Origin: Novosphingobium sp.
Lineage (GTDB): Bacteria > Pseudomonadota > Alphaproteobacteria > Sphingomonadales > Sphingomonadaceae
Reading direction: 5' to 3'
Length of the DNA stretch: 5,869 nt
Assembly: GCA_020853995.1 (NCBI GenBank)
Contig: JADYXV010000368.1
Coordinates: 1 to 5,869, forward strand
The position numbers and the translations under genes were made by a program. This document shows positions 5,054-5,869 of this stretch, one piece after another. Position 1 is the first letter of the stretch. Every line of letters starts with the position of its first letter. Below the pieces are notes generated by a model, which saw only the letters and a program-made list of their open reading frames with translations, was not told where the DNA came from and did not search any database.

Positions 5054-5845
5054 ATGAACCCGATCTCGCTTGCATCGGGCGTCGTGCCCGAATTTGGCCC
5101 GGTTGATACCATCGAAGCTGCCCGCGCGGGCGGCTTCGATATGGTCGGGCTGTGGGTCGATCCGCTGGAATGGACCCCCGCCCACACCCGCGATGCCCGC
5201 GCCGCGCTGGCCGGAACCGGCCTGCCGCTGCTCGACGTCGAAGTGGTCTGGATCAAGCCCGACAGCGCAATTGACGATCACCGCAAGGTCATCGACGTGG
5301 GCGCGGAACTGGGCGCGGCCAATGTGCTGTGCGTATCGTCCGATCCCGATCATGCCCGAACCGCTGCACATCTGGCAACCTTGTGCCGCCACGCCGAAGC
5401 ATCGGGCATGCGCGTCGCGCTGGAATTCGGCATCTTTACCGAGGTGAAGGACCTGGCCACAGCAATGGCCATCCTCGATCAGGTGGCGCACCCCTTGCGC
5501 GCGCTGCTGATCGATCCGATCCATGTTGACCGGTCTGGCACCACCGTGGCGCAAATCGCCAAAGTGGACCCCGCTCTGCTGCCTTACGCACAGTTCTGCG
5601 ATGCCCCTGCCCAGCGCCCCGATCCTGCTGACTTTGACGCGGTGATCCACGATGCCATCAACTTGCGCGAACAATGCGGCGAAGGTGCGCTGCCACTGGC
5701 CGCGCTCTACCACGCACTTCCCGCCAACATCCCGCTGGCCATCGAATTGCGGTCAGAGGCCTTGCGCGATGCCTTCCCCCACCCCGCCCTGCGCGCGCGC
5801 GCCGTGGCCGATGCAACGCGCCGCTGGCTTGAGGCTTATGCATGA
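5054..5845 (+). CDS. Sugar phosphate isomerase/epimerase-like TIM-barrel protein
   Basis: The 263-residue product belongs to the xylose isomerase-like TIM-barrel (AP endonuclease 2) superfamily, whose members use a divalent metal for isomerase, epimerase, dehydratase or ring-cleavage reactions. Family landmarks are GVVPEFGPVDTIEAARAGGFDMVGLW at the start, ALEFGIF (Glu124), LLIDPIHVDRSG (Asp154, His157), QFCDAP (Asp183), REQCGEGALPL (205-215) and AIELRSE (Glu231). The Glu, Asp-x2-His, Asp and Glu residues are the probable metal ligands. The frame is open from a GTG at 5042 that would overlap the previous stop as GTGA. ATG 5054 is chosen because the barrel begins right there and AGGG (5048-5051) precedes it, though only 2 nt away; the alternative adds four residues. 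It lies 8 nt after the Rieske gene and overlaps the next gene, so it likely acts in the same pathway, but the reaction cannot be named. Confidence 0.88.
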   Translation: MNPISLASGVVPEFGPVDTIEAARAGGFDMVGLWVDPLEWTPAHTRDARAALAGTGLPLLDVEVVWIKPDSAIDDHRKVIDVGAELGAANVLCVSSDPDHARTAAHLATLCRHAEASGMRVALEFGIFTEVKDLATAMAILDQVAHPLRALLIDPIHVDRSGTTVAQIAKVDPALLPYAQFCDAPAQRPDPADFDAVIHDAINLREQCGEGALPLAALYHALPANIPLAIELRSEALRDAFPHPALRARAVADATRRWLEAYA

Positions 5846-5869
5846 CGGTAACCGTGCTCACCCTGCTCA
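5842..5869 (+). CDS. Start of a further gene, cut by the window edge
   Basis: An ATG at 5842 overlaps the isomerase-like stop as ATGA, and reads MTVTVLTLL before the window ends. The 4-nt overlap is the same arrangement seen at 3198, which supports a real, translationally coupled start, and CTTGAGG (5828-5834) could help recruit ribosomes about 7 nt upstream. Nine residues are too few to assign a family. Confidence 0.6.

Noticed and set aside
4892..5713. Minus-strand open frame (273 codons) opposite the isomerase-like gene
   Set aside because: Shadow of a strongly supported plus-strand gene; the Cys, His and Arg rich product matches no family I know.

Overview
The window comes from a high-GC alphaproteobacterium, most likely a sphingomonad (Novosphingobium, Sphingobium or Erythrobacter type). 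The best evidence is at the left end, on the minus strand: a circularly permuted, two-piece tmRNA gene (ssrA). It reads acceptor piece, then an excised spacer, then coding piece. Its tag, ANDNEALALAA, fits sphingomonads from memory; this was not searched. The protein genes also look sphingomonad-like by family.

Layout. Positions 1-322 (minus) hold ssrA, probably cut at its 3' end by the window edge. A 13-bp GNRA-loop terminator (353-382) separates it from mscL (405-875, minus), the large-conductance mechanosensitive channel. After a 144-bp divergent intergenic region, four plus-strand genes are packed as one operon (1020-3740): a LemA-family lipoprotein, a secreted and membrane-anchored TPM-domain protein with a glycine-rich tail (YgcG type), a second TPM protein whose domain is split by two membrane helices, and a NUDIX hydrolase of the ADP-ribose pyrophosphatase type. 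Junctions are +1 nt, +12 nt and a 4-nt ATGA overlap, which suggests translational coupling.

A 126-bp gap with palindromes (3741-3866) separates this from a second tight plus-strand cluster. That cluster holds a Rieske non-heme iron oxygenase alpha subunit (3867-5045), a TIM-barrel sugar phosphate isomerase/epimerase-like protein (5054-5845), and the first nine codons of a further gene starting at an ATGA overlap (5842). It looks like the beginning of a catabolic operon, probably for an aromatic or other cyclic substrate. No ferredoxin, reductase or beta subunit is visible, so the substrate cannot be named.

Functionally the window combines ribosome rescue (ssrA), osmotic protection (mscL), an envelope module of unclear biochemical role (LemA plus two TPM proteins), nucleotide-sugar clean-up (NUDIX) and oxygenase-based catabolism. 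Nothing here is clearly a new defence or mobile system. The most interesting points are the permuted two-piece tmRNA, the split TPM protein, the Glu in place of Asp at the Rieske bridging position, and the unassigned oxygenase plus isomerase pair.
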